Of a stretch of DNA of 64,000 nt, positions 22,554 to 33,745 are shown in pieces. The DNA lies in contig QUOL01000003.1 in assembly GCA_009761415.1 (NCBI GenBank), forward strand, positions 930,001 to 994,000, written 5' to 3'. The notes beneath the pieces are model-generated. The model ran no database searches. It saw nothing but the letters and a program-made list of their open reading frames with translations, and was not told the origin of the DNA. This stretch comes from Sarcomyxa edulis (Eukaryota > Basidiomycota > Agaricomycetes > Agaricales > Mycenaceae). Made by a program: the position numbers and the translations under genes. The stretch's first letter is position 1. Each line of letters starts with the position of its first letter.

Positions 22554-23314
22554 TATATATATGAGATCTTTGGATTTGAGTTATTCTTGTGCCATATAGT
22601 TAGTTATTCTTCACATACCTACCTCCACCTACTATTACCCGCGATCCCCTACCCTCCTCGACCTCTTTCGTGATATTGCTGTTGCTTCCGCTTTCGCTTG
22701 CCTTTACCATTGTACATGTACGTACGGATATTTGTCCACGGAGCACCATCATCGTCAATACAACTGCATTCCAATTCTACTCGGACGGGAGAGATTCGCT
22801 CACTACATTCATCATCCGGCCTCTGACATCCTCAACCACTGATTTCCTTGCGGAACAATCTCTTCCTCCAGTTCCTTCAGAAGTTCTACCAGTCTCTCTT
22901 CCAACTTACTATCCTTTCACTCTTATGTCTCTCCGCTGGGTATTCAGCACAGCCACTCCGCAACAGCACTCAATCTCATCGTTCCCTGGACATCAAAAAA
23001 TCCCTGAGTACTGATTAGATGCTGCTTCTGGATATGCAAGTGTTTCTAGGCGCATAGACCCAAGGCCACCATGAAGCAGAAAAGAATTTGTCTTTCATGA
23101 CATGGTCTGAAGCCAGATAATCTACGCGATCTCCACACCGACGTCATCACGCGTTTCTCCCTTCATCGCCGCAACGGGCAGCGTCGCAGCTTGAAACTTC
23201 ACCATCCCCCATCTTTCCCCAACTTATCTTCCCCGCTTCTCACCGTGACACTCATAAAAACCCGTTATCACCGTCTTACATCTCTGACAGTAACCACCAT
23301 CATCTACTTTCAAA
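22554..23314. other. Intergenic region
   Basis: This holds the 3' flank of the ERT1-like gene and the promoter of the GH63 gene. A 114-codon frame at 22670-23014 begins with hydrophobic residues but has no recognisable domain. It lies where the 3' UTR should be, so it was not called. Sequence just before 23315 is C/T-rich, with no clear TATA box. Confidence 0.4.
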
Positions 23315-26300
23315 ATGGCTTCGGAAGCCCTCAAAAACATGCAGGACAAATTATTTAGAGGCGGTCCTCCCGTTTCTGGACAAAATACAGATACTGATGC
23401 TCGCGATCCTCGTCTTTTCATCAACATACCAAAACCACCTCCAATGGTCTCCCCTCCAAAGTTGTCTAAACCTAACAATCCATCGCCCAAGGCCGCTGCT
23501 CCCACTGCCGATACGGCGGATGAGAGCGGGACAAAATCGTATCGCGAGCGTCTCGCTCAGACCCTAGGTGACGAGTACAACGGTGCAGAACGATACCGTC
23601 TTCTCCAAGATGAGAAGAAGGAAAAACACTGGAAGAGATGGGGTCCTTATCTCAGCGATCGACAATGGGTACGCGCTCATACACATTTTCGCTGACTTTT
23701 CTGACATTGACAACTCTCAGGCAACTGTGCGCGAGGATTACTCTGCCAACGGCGACGCCTGGAGCCATTTCCCCCATGCCCACGCGCGTTCGCGCGCATA
23801 TAGGTGGGGCGAAGATGGTATCGCGGGTATATCCGACAATCATGGACGTCTCTGCTTTGGATTATCGCTTTGGAATGGAGAGGACCCGATTCTGAAAGAA
23901 CGGCTTTTCGGTGTCACGGGACACCAAGGAAACCACGGAGAGGACGTCAAAGAATTGTACTATTATCTGGATTCCACTCCGACGCATTCATACATGAAAT
24001 TCCTCTATAAATATCCACAGCGCCGATACCCGTATGAAGAGCTCGTGTCAGAGAACCAGAATCGTAGCCGCGACGTCTCTGAGTATGAGATCTTGGATTC
24101 GGATGCCTTTGACGATGACCGCTATTGGGACGTCTTCGTTGAGGTTCGTCGCTTTCGATTCTGCAATGATTCGTGTCACTGACCTTCGCTCATGTAGTAT
24201 GCAAAAGATGAAAATGACCCAGACAATGTATACATCCGCATCACGAGTTACAATCGCGGACCAGACCCTGCCACTTTGCATATAATTCCTCAATTGTGGT
24301 TCCCCAACACATGGTCGTGGCCTGTTGAAAAACCCCCAATGCCTTCACTAACGGGCACTAGCCGGCATGATATCAACTGTGTCACTGCAAGACACGAAAG
24401 TCTTGGAAAGACTCATCTATACTGCCTTCCTTCTCCCCCACCCGTTGGCCCGACGGATAATTTCGAAGTCGATGCGGACATCGACGCCGTGGAGCCTGAA
24501 ATGCTCTTCACCGAAAACAACACTAATTTCAGCAGGCTCTACGGTGGCCAGAACGAGACCCTTTACGTCAAGGATGCCTTCCATGACCACATCATTCAAT
24601 CTCATCGTCCTCCTGAGTCAGAGAGTAAAGAAGAGTTCTTCTCGCCTCGGATCCGCTCCAGGACCGCCTCTTCGTTCGGCCAAGAGCGTCCTAATGTACC
24701 AGAGGAAGGCCCATGCACGCCTTTCCCTTCCTCTCCCAATTATGTCAACCCGGAGAAAGTGGGGACTAAAGCTGCTGCACATTACACGTTCCGGGATGTC
24801 CCTGGCCAAGGTGGTTGTGCTGTCGTGCGATTGAAGCTGACGCCACTCACACCATCGAGAGATCCTAGTCTGGAAGACGAAGGTGTCTTTGATGATGCTG
24901 TCGAGGCCAGGAGACAGGAGGCAGACGAGTTTTACAACGCGCTCGTGTTTGGACCGATCAGCGAGGACTTGAAGCAGATTATGAGGCAGGCGTTGGGTGG
25001 TATGCTGTGGACTAAACAGTATTACAAGTTCATCCAGAAGGAATGGATCGAAGGTGATCCCGGTCAGCCCCCCCCACCCCCTGAAAGGAAGTATATCAGA
25101 AATAGAGTGAGTGATCGTGATCTTTGTGACGGGTGCAATCATTGTTTGCTGATTTTATCTTTGCTATAACAGGAGTGGCGTCATATGCATATAGCGGACA
25201 TCCTATCTATGCCTGACAAGTGAGTTAGGTTCCGCCTTTTCTGATTGTCGCCGCAGTACTTAGTTATCTTAAGGTGGGAATATCCTTTCTTCGCAGCATG
25301 GGACACTGCCTTCCATTGCATCCCGCTTGCAGTCGTAGACCCGGCTTTCGCAAAGAAGCAGCTTGATCTGCTAACAAGAGAGTGGTATATGAAGCCAGAT
25401 GGCCAGATCCCCGCGTATGAGTGGAACTTTAGTGATGTCAACCCTCCAGTACACGCTTGGTACGTGTACAACAATCAATCCCAGTTGCTTGTCTAATTAT
25501 CTCTCTTCCACTACGTTTTCTCAGGGCGACGTTCCGTGTATTCAAGATCGAGCGCAAATTGACTGGAAAGGAGGATCTAGCATTCTTGGAACGCGTATTC
25601 CAGAAGTTGTTGTTGAACTTCACATGGTCAATTATACCTTGTTTCTTGATCCGCTGGGAGAATACTGATATCGTACCTGCGATCAATATAGGTGGGTAAA
25701 CCGCAAGGATCAAGGAGGTAACAATGTATTCGAAGGCGGATTCCTCGGTTTGGATAATATTGGCGCTTTCAACCGGTCGGAACCTTTGCCCACCGGAGGG
25801 AACCTGCGTCAGGCGGATGGGACGGCCTGGATGGCATTCTATTGCCTCAATATGTCGGTATCTTCCCTTGTTGCTCGTTATTTCTGTTTGCTGATATATT
25901 TGGGCTTCTAGGTTGAACATTGCCCTTGAGTTGGCAAAGCATAACCCTGTATATGAGGACATTGCTTCCAAGTTTTTTGAGGTCAGTTACGATCGAAATA
26001 TGCATCGACATAGCACTAACGTCGTTTCTACGTTATTTTTAGCACTTCATCTTCATTGCTGATGCCATGACCTATAAAGAGGGGGAGAACGAGTTGAGTC
26101 TCTGGAATGAGGAAGATGGCTTGTATTACGATGCGATTCAATTTGGACCGGGAAACTCTATGCAGTTACCGGTACGCAGTCTCGTGGGTCTGATTCCTCT
26201 GTATGGGACATTAGTATTGGAACCCTCGGTTATCAATCGGTTCCCTGGATTCAAAAAACGCATGGAGTGGTTCATGGATAATCGTCCTGAAGTCTCGGCA

Positions 26301-27601
26301 CGAAACATGGCTAACATGAAAGGTTTCGTTTGTCCACCTCAGTTATGTTTATACATACGCTGACTCGTCCGTCATTCTTATAGCGGGTGGGAAGGGCGAA
26401 CGAAGACTGCTGGCATTAGCGAGTAAAGAACGCCTGGTGAAGATTCTAGAGAAGATGTTGGATGAAGATGAGTTCTTGAGTGAGCATGGTATTCGATCGT
26501 ACGTTCAGTCTAGGTCTGAATTTGCGGGGTTTTGACTCACACATTGTCTCTACTCTGGCAGTTTATCGAAAAAACATAAGGATCATCCTTGGGGAATGGA
26601 TGTCAATGGTCAGCGATATGAAGTTGGCTATTGGCCCGGAGATTCTCGGTCTGGCATGTTTGGTGGGAATTCAAATTGGAGAGGCCCCATATGTGAGAGA
26701 GCATGGTCTTTTTTCTTGTTCTTCGGCTCCGTTACTGACCGTCGGTCCGGTTTTCTCACCAAATCTATCTCTTTCCAGGGCTTGCCACCAACTTCCTCTT
26801 GATTGAAAGCTTACAGCGATTCTATCAGTATTATGGGGATGACCTTCAGGTGACGACTCACATTCATTCACTCGTCTAGAAGTATTCTTATTTCTCCGAC
26901 TTTTTTACAGGTCGAGTGTCCTACCGGAAGTGGCGACTACATGAACCTCGTAGGCGTCGCGGAGGAAATACAACATCGTATTATCCATATATTCGGCCGT
27001 GATTTCGAGGGAAGAAGAGCTACGAATGGTGGCAATCCTAAACTAGACCATGATCCCCACTTCCGTGACTATGTTTGGTTCTATGAGGTGCGTTCGCACA
27101 CCTAGCGGTCATTCTTTTAGTGGGCTAATGATATGATTTTTTGTTTTTAGTTCTTCCATGCCGACAATGGCAAAGGTTTGGGTGCATCGCATCAGACAGG
27201 ATGGTGAGTGGCATCTCAAGCATCTTGTTCCTCGTCTCGATATATAACTTCGTCCCTAGGTCTGGCCTTGTTGCCTATCATATCTTACAGAGCGGTGTCA
27301 GTTGCCGCCTTCCCAAGACTCCACGAAGTAAGCACATGTATCCTTCTTCTCACAGGCTTCGTCGATGTTTATATGCCCATTCGTTCTTGCAGCACCTCGG
27401 GGAATTGTGAACCATTACTTCGATGTTCGTATCATTTCTCAATGTCTACTTTCCGGCACAAGCTAACCAATTTGGGGGTAAATTTCACAGGAAACGATTG
27501 ATTCGCGTTCTGAATTTGGCGATGACGCTCGCTCTACGTTCAGTGCTCTCAGCGGTTTCGATTTGAATACGCTGGGTGATTTGTCGCCTGACGCGTTGTA
27601 G
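23315..27601 (+). CDS. GH63-type glucosidase
   Basis: The protein starts [17 protein letters not shown] and runs over about 18 exons to DLSPDAL and TAG at 27599-27601, roughly 930-960 residues. Family features are [21 protein letters not shown], the [20 protein letters not shown] segment, and [31 protein letters not shown]. Later come [21 protein letters not shown] and [17 protein letters not shown]. Together they place it in glycoside hydrolase family 63, (alpha/alpha)6 barrel glucosidases. Classical family members (GLS1/CWH41) trim the outer glucose of N-glycans in the ER from a type II membrane anchor. Here no N-terminal hydrophobic segment or signal peptide is seen, so a cytosolic role or another glucoside substrate is possible. 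Exact substrate is not deducible. Confidence 0.85.
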
Positions 27602-28439
27602 ATATAGTAAGTAAATTTGCGCATTACATATGAGTATGGAAAGATATTGTATAGGGAACCTTCGACTTGTACTTGCCCTTGTGTATCACATTGGACTTGT
27701 AGATGATAGCAAAAATCAACCTTTGTTTGATCGGGAATACCGTGACCAAAGAAAACACGCGTCGCGTCACGTCCAGGTCACTGTCATGTTGTCACGTCGC
27801 AACTCTCCCGGTGACTCCTTTGTAAACGTTTCGTCCCTTTTTCCAGATGTTGATGCGGGCCGCCGAAATATGTAGGGCTTGACATCAAGCATCCGAGAGA
27901 AGTCGGACTCTGATAAGTATGATGGGACACGCTATCGTTGGAAGCCATGTTTCTGTTCTCGGATGCAGTAAAAATATGCGTTACCCTGCCAATTTTATGG
28001 AGCCTCCCATGCAAAGCATCTGCTGACAGGGTCTGAGGCAGGTCTGAGGTGCATGCTACCTCTTCTTGGGTCTTATGACATTCGTTTTGTGGATGCTTAT
28101 TCGCATTTGCCTCGGAGAAGGAGCGCTGATCCATTTCCAGTACGTTTTCATTTTCCAGTGTATATTTTCTTTCCCTTTTGACACCAGAGCAGGTGGTATG
28201 AATTTGACTTGGAAATACGATCCAGTCTAGCGGCCGCCGTGGCGGGCTAATGCTGGAAACCGCTGGAAGCCGCGTGTAATTTGACTTATATGATCTTTGC
28301 AACGTTGTTGCTCTATTTCGTGGCGACCTCTTACTCGTCTGATCCGTGAATTGTGCTGGATGATCAGCCTCGGTAAAACTCTTGCAAAGTGAGCTTCTGC
28401 CATGATCATCCCGGCCCGCTACAATTATTTCCAGGACAC
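27602..28439. other. Intergenic region upstream of endopolygalacturonase
   Basis: No gene is seen. It contains a few GC-rich patches (for example a NotI-like GCGGCCGC at about 28230) and ends at the TATA box of the endopolygalacturonase gene. Regulatory sites for carbon catabolite control could lie here, but I could not assign any with confidence. Confidence 0.4.
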
Positions 28440-28446
28440 TATAAAA
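28440..28446 (+). promoter_or_regulatory. TATA box of the endopolygalacturonase gene
   Basis: TATAAAA sits 54 bp upstream of the ATG at 28494, a typical distance for a strong, regulated fungal promoter with a short 5' UTR. Confidence 0.6.
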
Positions 28447-28493
28447 CTTGGTTTACGACGCTGCTGTCCAGCAGTGATACTCGCTTCTGCAGT

Positions 28494-30612
28494 ATGCGGA
28501 GTCTTCTGTCTGTCTTGTCTCTTGCTCTCGCAACTTACGCGGCTCCAGCTGCCTCCTGTACCGGTAAGCATGCCATACCGACGGTGCTTTTAGCGGTACT
28601 GATCTCGATTTTCCAGGTACAATTTCCTCCTTGGACGATGTTGCCGCCGCTGTGAAATGTAACGTCGTGAATGTGAGAAATATGTTTTCTCGTGCAGCTA
28701 CTTGATCACCCATCTATTATTCAGATCAACGCGTTCACGGTGCCTGCAGGGGAAGGGTTCACGCTCAGCTTGGCTACTGGAACTACAGTGAACATGCGTA
28801 AGCCATGAACCTATAGAGGCTTTGACTCGATTTCTTAACAAGTGCATCCAGTGGGAGATGTCAAGTTCGGCAACAAGACCTGGGCAGGACCACTCTTCAC
28901 TGTGTCCGGAGAGTCCATCACATGTAAGTAGACTCGCACTGTGCTGTGGCCAATGTCTGATTGTTTTGACCAGTCAACGGAAATGGCCACACATTCGATG
29001 GTGGAGGACCTTTCTACTGGGTGATTATATATGCCTCTCGATATATATATTGACCATCACTGACGACAAGAAACAGGACGGCCTAGGTGGAAATGGTGGT
29101 GTGACGAAGGTAATGTCATTTTCTCATACAGCAGACCATGACTGACCTAGTTGCTTAAGCCGGCTCCAATGATGAAGTACGATACTCTCCTGGATCATCC
29201 GGATCTTCTTTACTCACTGCGTGTACAGGATCAAGATCTCAGGGACCTACGAGGTTGGCTTCTCCCTCGTTCTTTCGACGTCGTCCTAATACCATTTGAT
29301 CAGAACGTCCGAGTACTCAATTCCCCCGCTCGCGTGTATTCTGTTTCCAACCCAGCTGCATTGACGATGACGGGTCTGACTATCGACAACTGTAAGTGCC
29401 TCGCGCATACTTCTGTTTTCAACTTCAAATCAATCAACATGGTCTTTAGCTTTCGGCGATCTACCAAACGCAAACAGCAAAGGACTCGCCGCAGGTGAGA
29501 TTTTGTGTTCTTGTTGTATACATGATATGCTTATCGTTTAATCAGGCCACAACACCGACGGCTTCGACTGCAGTACCACTAATCTCCTTATCACAAAGAG
29601 GTGCGTCAATCAGAACTGCGAAAAGGCATGCTACTCAACCTGCATCCCGTTTGTTTCTCAGCACCATCATGAACCAGGGGAGTTTGTTCACATAGGGTGT
29701 ATAATTCGTTGCTTACCGTATACTTAGGACGATTGCCTCGCTATCAACAAAGGATCAAACATCACCTTCTCCGACAATACTTGCTCCGGCGGCCATGGTA
29801 TATCTATCGTACGTATACAGCACGCTATTCTATTTCACACAACCGTACTCATGAACTGGCTCCTAGGGCTCTATTTCTTCTGATGTTACTGTCTCGGACA
29901 TCAACATCATCGGGAACACCATTATCAACAAGTAAGTTCGTTCTGAAGATAAGTAGTTGCAGACAGGAATAGTTGTGCTAATAATAGCACATTCTCAGCG
30001 ACCAAGCTCTTCGAATCAAGATGGATTCTGATGCTTCGGGAAGCTCTGTCTCTGGTGTTACATACTCCGTAAGCATTTGTCCATCTGTGATTTGTCTTCC
30101 ACCAACGCTAGGTCACCTTCCAGGGAAATACTGCTACAGGAATGCGCCAATTTGGTGTATTGATTGATCAGGTTTGTCTAGTATCTTTCTTCGAAATATG
30201 CAATCAATGCTTACATTCACCCAGAGCTATCCAAAAACGTTAGGCACCCCGGGCACTGGCGTCAAACTCTCGGTGAGGGTGTACAATTGCGTCTGCTGTT
30301 AAGACTCTTCTAACTGGTATCGTAATAGGGCGTAACATTCTCAGTATGCGTGTAGTCTTTGCCTATCGTTGACATGCTCATTATTCTCGTGTACAGGGAT
30401 CTACGACATCCATCTCAGTCAATAGCGGCGCTGAGCGTGTTGCTGTCAATTGTGGAGCCGGTGCTTGTACAGGTACGTTTTCTCATCTCCAACATTTCAA
30501 CTGAGAGTTCAAATTGTTCCTAGGCACATGGGACTGGTCGGCTCTCAAGGTTACCGGTGGCTCAGCTGGAAAGATAACCAACTTTGCTGGGATCACAGGG
30601 TTTACGCAGTAA
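28494..30612 (+). CDS. Secreted endopolygalacturonase (GH28), one donor site broken
   Basis: The enzyme hydrolyses internal alpha-1,4 bonds of polygalacturonate in pectin. [20 protein letters not shown] is a clear signal peptide. The parallel beta-helix signatures are all present: [28 protein letters not shown] and the RIK motif (LRIKMD). Cysteine pairs occur near the C-terminus ([10 protein letters not shown]), and the frame ends at TAA 30610-30612. About fifteen introns of roughly 50 nt can be traced. All have GT..AG ends except the one at 29678-29727, between MNQ and DDCLAI, whose donor reads GGGAGT where GTGAGT would be expected. Without removal of that intron, translation stops seven codons later, before the catalytic Asp pair. 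Use of the nearby GT at 29682 shifts the frame. The gene is therefore either spliced non-canonically, recently inactivated, or carries a sequencing error. Confidence 0.88.
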
Positions 30613-30805
30613 TTAGCAAAATGGGGAGGGCTTGATACGTGTGCGCACAAATGTAGGATACGTAGTTTCGAGTTTTGAGTTAGTTTTGAGAGTCATTCGT
30701 TTGTACTTACGTTGGACGAACATTTGCAATGATCGAACCCCGTGCTGGAAAGTTTGGCTTGGAACGCGTCGGCCAGATATTCAAACAACCTTCGATGCAA
30801 CTGTC

Positions 30806-33514
30806 ATGTCTCAGTCTGTTCCAGCATCATCGAGTGAACTCGTCGACTCTCTAGAAGACTACGACGACATCGTTTCTTGGATCAACGATACTCTTCCCAA
30901 TTCCCTCGAAAATGTAGCCAAGGCTTCGTATTTGACAGAACTTGACCAACACATCACTCATCTTGTCGCCACCCTCGAGATCGCCTGCGAGGACACCTCT
31001 TCTCAACTGGAACGAACTATCAACGATGTTTCTCGGGGTGTACCTCGTCTGACTTATGATTTGAATTTCATGAAAGATGGCGCGCTTTCTCTACAGTCCG
31101 CGCTGGCCAATGTACGCGAGCGGTCGAGAAACTCGGTACCACCTCAAACGGCCGCAGCACTTGATCGTTTGCAAGTATTGGATACCATGAAAGGGCATAT
31201 GGAGGCTGCTAGGGAGGTTCTACGGGAGGCTGAGAGTTGGAGCTCGCTCGAGTTGGAAGTCACGTCTCTTTTGACAGAAAAGAATTACGCCAAAGCTGCC
31301 GAAAGGTTATCCGAGGCTAGCAAGAGCATGGTTGTATTCCAGAATACACCAGAGTATGAGCCTCGTCGTGCCTTGATGGTCAACCTCCAAAATCAATTGG
31401 AGGCCTCGCTGAGTTCAGCATTGGTAGCAGCGATCAATAGCCAGGATGTTGTGGTATGTCGAGACTATTTTTCGATATTTTCGCACATCCAACGAGAGTC
31501 CGAATTCCGAAACTATTACAATGGTTCCCGGAGAGCTGCGCTCATTGCAATGTGGCAGGACACTCGTCTGTCTGATTGTGACCCTGTGAATTCCTCGTCC
31601 TTCACTTCATCCCAAACATTCGTCCAATTCTTGCCCACCTTCTTCACGAGCTTCCTTTCCCTTCTGAACATCGAACGAACATCAATCCCTGCCATCTTCC
31701 CGGATCCTCCACTTACCCTCTCGACCCTCATCACGTCGGTTCTCTCGGCATTGCAGCCATCGTTTTCACAACGGCTTTCCGCATTGTTCGCTCACTATGG
31801 CCCTTCTGCGCTTGAACAACTGATCCTTGTCTTCAAGTCTACCGAGGAATTTGCAGCCAATGCCGATAAAATTATGGAGAAGATAAAGTACGCTAACCTT
31901 GTGCCGTTATCTCCCATGGAAGGGTCAAACCCTTCTGACAGCGTCCAATCCTCGACTCTTCAGTCTCACGGGCGGAGACGTTCCACAAGAATGTCTATGT
32001 CATGGAGATCAGGTCCGCATCGGGCATCTAGTGGGACTGGTTTCAAACAGACCACTTTTGCTGATAGATTGGAGTGGGACCAAGAGCTATTCCAGCCATT
32101 TGTCGATTTTCAGGTCGATTATGGCTCTCTGGAGCGTCGCCTTTTGGAACAGGTCCTCCAAGATATCGTGACTAGCGACACGCGAGAAAACGGGTCTGGG
32201 TCAGATCGTGCAAGACTGCTCAGAGAGAAGGCAGTAGATGTAATTAGCGCTGCAGAAGAAAGTATAGTGCGGTGCACTACCTTCACCCATGGATATGCAG
32301 CTGCGGGGTTGGTGCAAGCGCTGGACACTCTCTTCTGCTCGTTCATCGACATGTGGACAGCCGAGATCTCCAACACGTCGTCTTCGACCTCCCTTGTACA
32401 TTCTTCTGCGTCTGAGGAGGATTTGTCAGATCTGGACTACTCTCCACAGGACTGGTCTGACATACAGACTTTCCTTCATCTTCTTTCCTCAGCTCGAGCT
32501 GTCTTTGATCGCGTGTCTATATTTGAGACTAAACTCCGATCTAGCTTGGTCCAGATATTGACAAAATTACGAATGCTACGGAGTGATCCTACCAATTTCT
32601 CGATTCTTGCTTCGACCAAAGGCCAGAGTCAATTGTTGGAGCAGTCGATCCTCAATTCGGCTGAGTTGCACACCCTCCTGACCAACGTCGAGCCTGACGT
32701 TACCCTCAACCGAGAGGCCTCCTTGACAACAAGTACTTCTACAGCAGGGCTCCGCCATAGTCAAGCCACCGTCACATCTGGAGCAACACAATTTCTGCTA
32801 CCAGAAACCCGTGCATCAGTCTTCAGCTTCGCAAAAGCCTGCCAAGTTGCTCTCCAAGGAACCATATTATACCCTCTACGAAAACACCTTGCAGCCTACG
32901 CATTGTTACCCTCGTGGACTACACCGGGGGATCCAAAGTCCAAACGCGTGGTAGCCAATGATTTACAAGTACCGAGCTTCTCGTTATCGCCGAGTGACAC
33001 CGTGCAAAGAGTCGCAGAAGGTCTACTCAACTTGCCGAGGGTCTTTGAAGTATATGCCGACGACGACGCGTTTTCATTCTCATTGAGCACATTACCCTTT
33101 GTTGATGCGGAGCTGCTCAAAGGACTCACCGATCAAGCTCTTCCAGCCCCCGAAGCCTCACAAACTCATATACGTCGCAATTCCCTTGCCAAAGCCCCGG
33201 CGACAAACCTTGATCCGGAGGTCGTATCCTCTGCATGGCTTTCTTCCCTCGGTCAATCTCTACTTTCTCATTTGACCACGACCATCCTTCCGAGTATCCA
33301 GACTTTGACAATTGCTGGTGCCGCACAGCTATCCTCAGATCTGGGATATCTCTCAAATATCGTGCGCGCCATCAACGTCGAGTTTGAGGACCTTGAAAAG
33401 TGGAAGGAGTATGCTGATATGGATGATGCTGAAGGAAGGAGAAGGACCGTAGATCAGGAGGGTGTAGACCAGATATTCCGACAAGTAGCGAGGATGCGTG
33501 GATGGACTGGATGA
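30806..33514 (+). CDS. COG7: Conserved oligomeric Golgi complex subunit 7
   Basis: COG7 belongs to lobe B of the COG tether, which captures vesicles for retrograde traffic within the Golgi. The start is MSQSVPASSSELVDSLED at 30806, chosen because the upstream 58 codons have no family resemblance and overlap the intergenic region. The N-terminus has the family pattern: DDIVSWINDTL, then LTELDQHITHLVATLEIACED and SRGVPRLTYDLNFMKDGALSLQ. It continues with a long coiled-coil/helical body. The length of 902 residues is in the usual range. It is a single exon, unlike nearly all neighbours. The ATG lies 193 bp after the stop of the endopolygalacturonase gene on the same strand, leaving a very short promoter. 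Confidence 0.92.
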   Translation: MSQSVPASSSELVDSLEDYDDIVSWINDTLPNSLENVAKASYLTELDQHITHLVATLEIACEDTSSQLERTINDVSRGVPRLTYDLNFMKDGALSLQSALANVRERSRNSVPPQTAAALDRLQVLDTMKGHMEAAREVLREAESWSSLELEVTSLLTEKNYAKAAERLSEASKSMVVFQNTPEYEPRRALMVNLQNQLEASLSSALVAAINSQDVVVCRDYFSIFSHIQRESEFRNYYNGSRRAALIAMWQDTRLSDCDPVNSSSFTSSQTFVQFLPTFFTSFLSLLNIERTSIPAIFPDPPLTLSTLITSVLSALQPSFSQRLSALFAHYGPSALEQLILVFKSTEEFAANADKIMEKIKYANLVPLSPMEGSNPSDSVQSSTLQSHGRRRSTRMSMSWRSGPHRASSGTGFKQTTFADRLEWDQELFQPFVDFQVDYGSLERRLLEQVLQDIVTSDTRENGSGSDRARLLREKAVDVISAAEESIVRCTTFTHGYAAAGLVQALDTLFCSFIDMWTAEISNTSSSTSLVHSSASEEDLSDLDYSPQDWSDIQTFLHLLSSARAVFDRVSIFETKLRSSLVQILTKLRMLRSDPTNFSILASTKGQSQLLEQSILNSAELHTLLTNVEPDVTLNREASLTTSTSTAGLRHSQATVTSGATQFLLPETRASVFSFAKACQVALQGTILYPLRKHLAAYALLPSWTTPGDPKSKRVVANDLQVPSFSLSPSDTVQRVAEGLLNLPRVFEVYADDDAFSFSLSTLPFVDAELLKGLTDQALPAPEASQTHIRRNSLAKAPATNLDPEVVSSAWLSSLGQSLLSHLTTTILPSIQTLTIAGAAQLSSDLGYLSNIVRAINVEFEDLEKWKEYADMDDAEGRRRTVDQEGVDQIFRQVARMRGWTG

Positions 33515-33745
33515 GGTGTTTCGTATGAGGACAATTGTACTTAGATAGGAAGCAGTCATTGGCCAAATTTTGGACCAGACATGCGTAAAGATCATTCATG
33601 GTCATGGTCAATCTGTGGTCAATGCGTCCTTATCCAATCCAGCCTTGCTGTTTCAAGCTCTATCAAATTGTGGCTCTAGAATGGGGCATAGTATAGTGCA
33701 TTTCGAGCGGAAGTGATCGTTTTCTGGTATAAAGGAAGTGACGAG

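Noticed and set aside
22670..23014. 114-codon frame with a signal-peptide-like start
   Set aside because: It overlaps the expected 3' flank of the ERT1-like gene, has no recognisable domain, and its own promoter would lie inside that gene's UTR.
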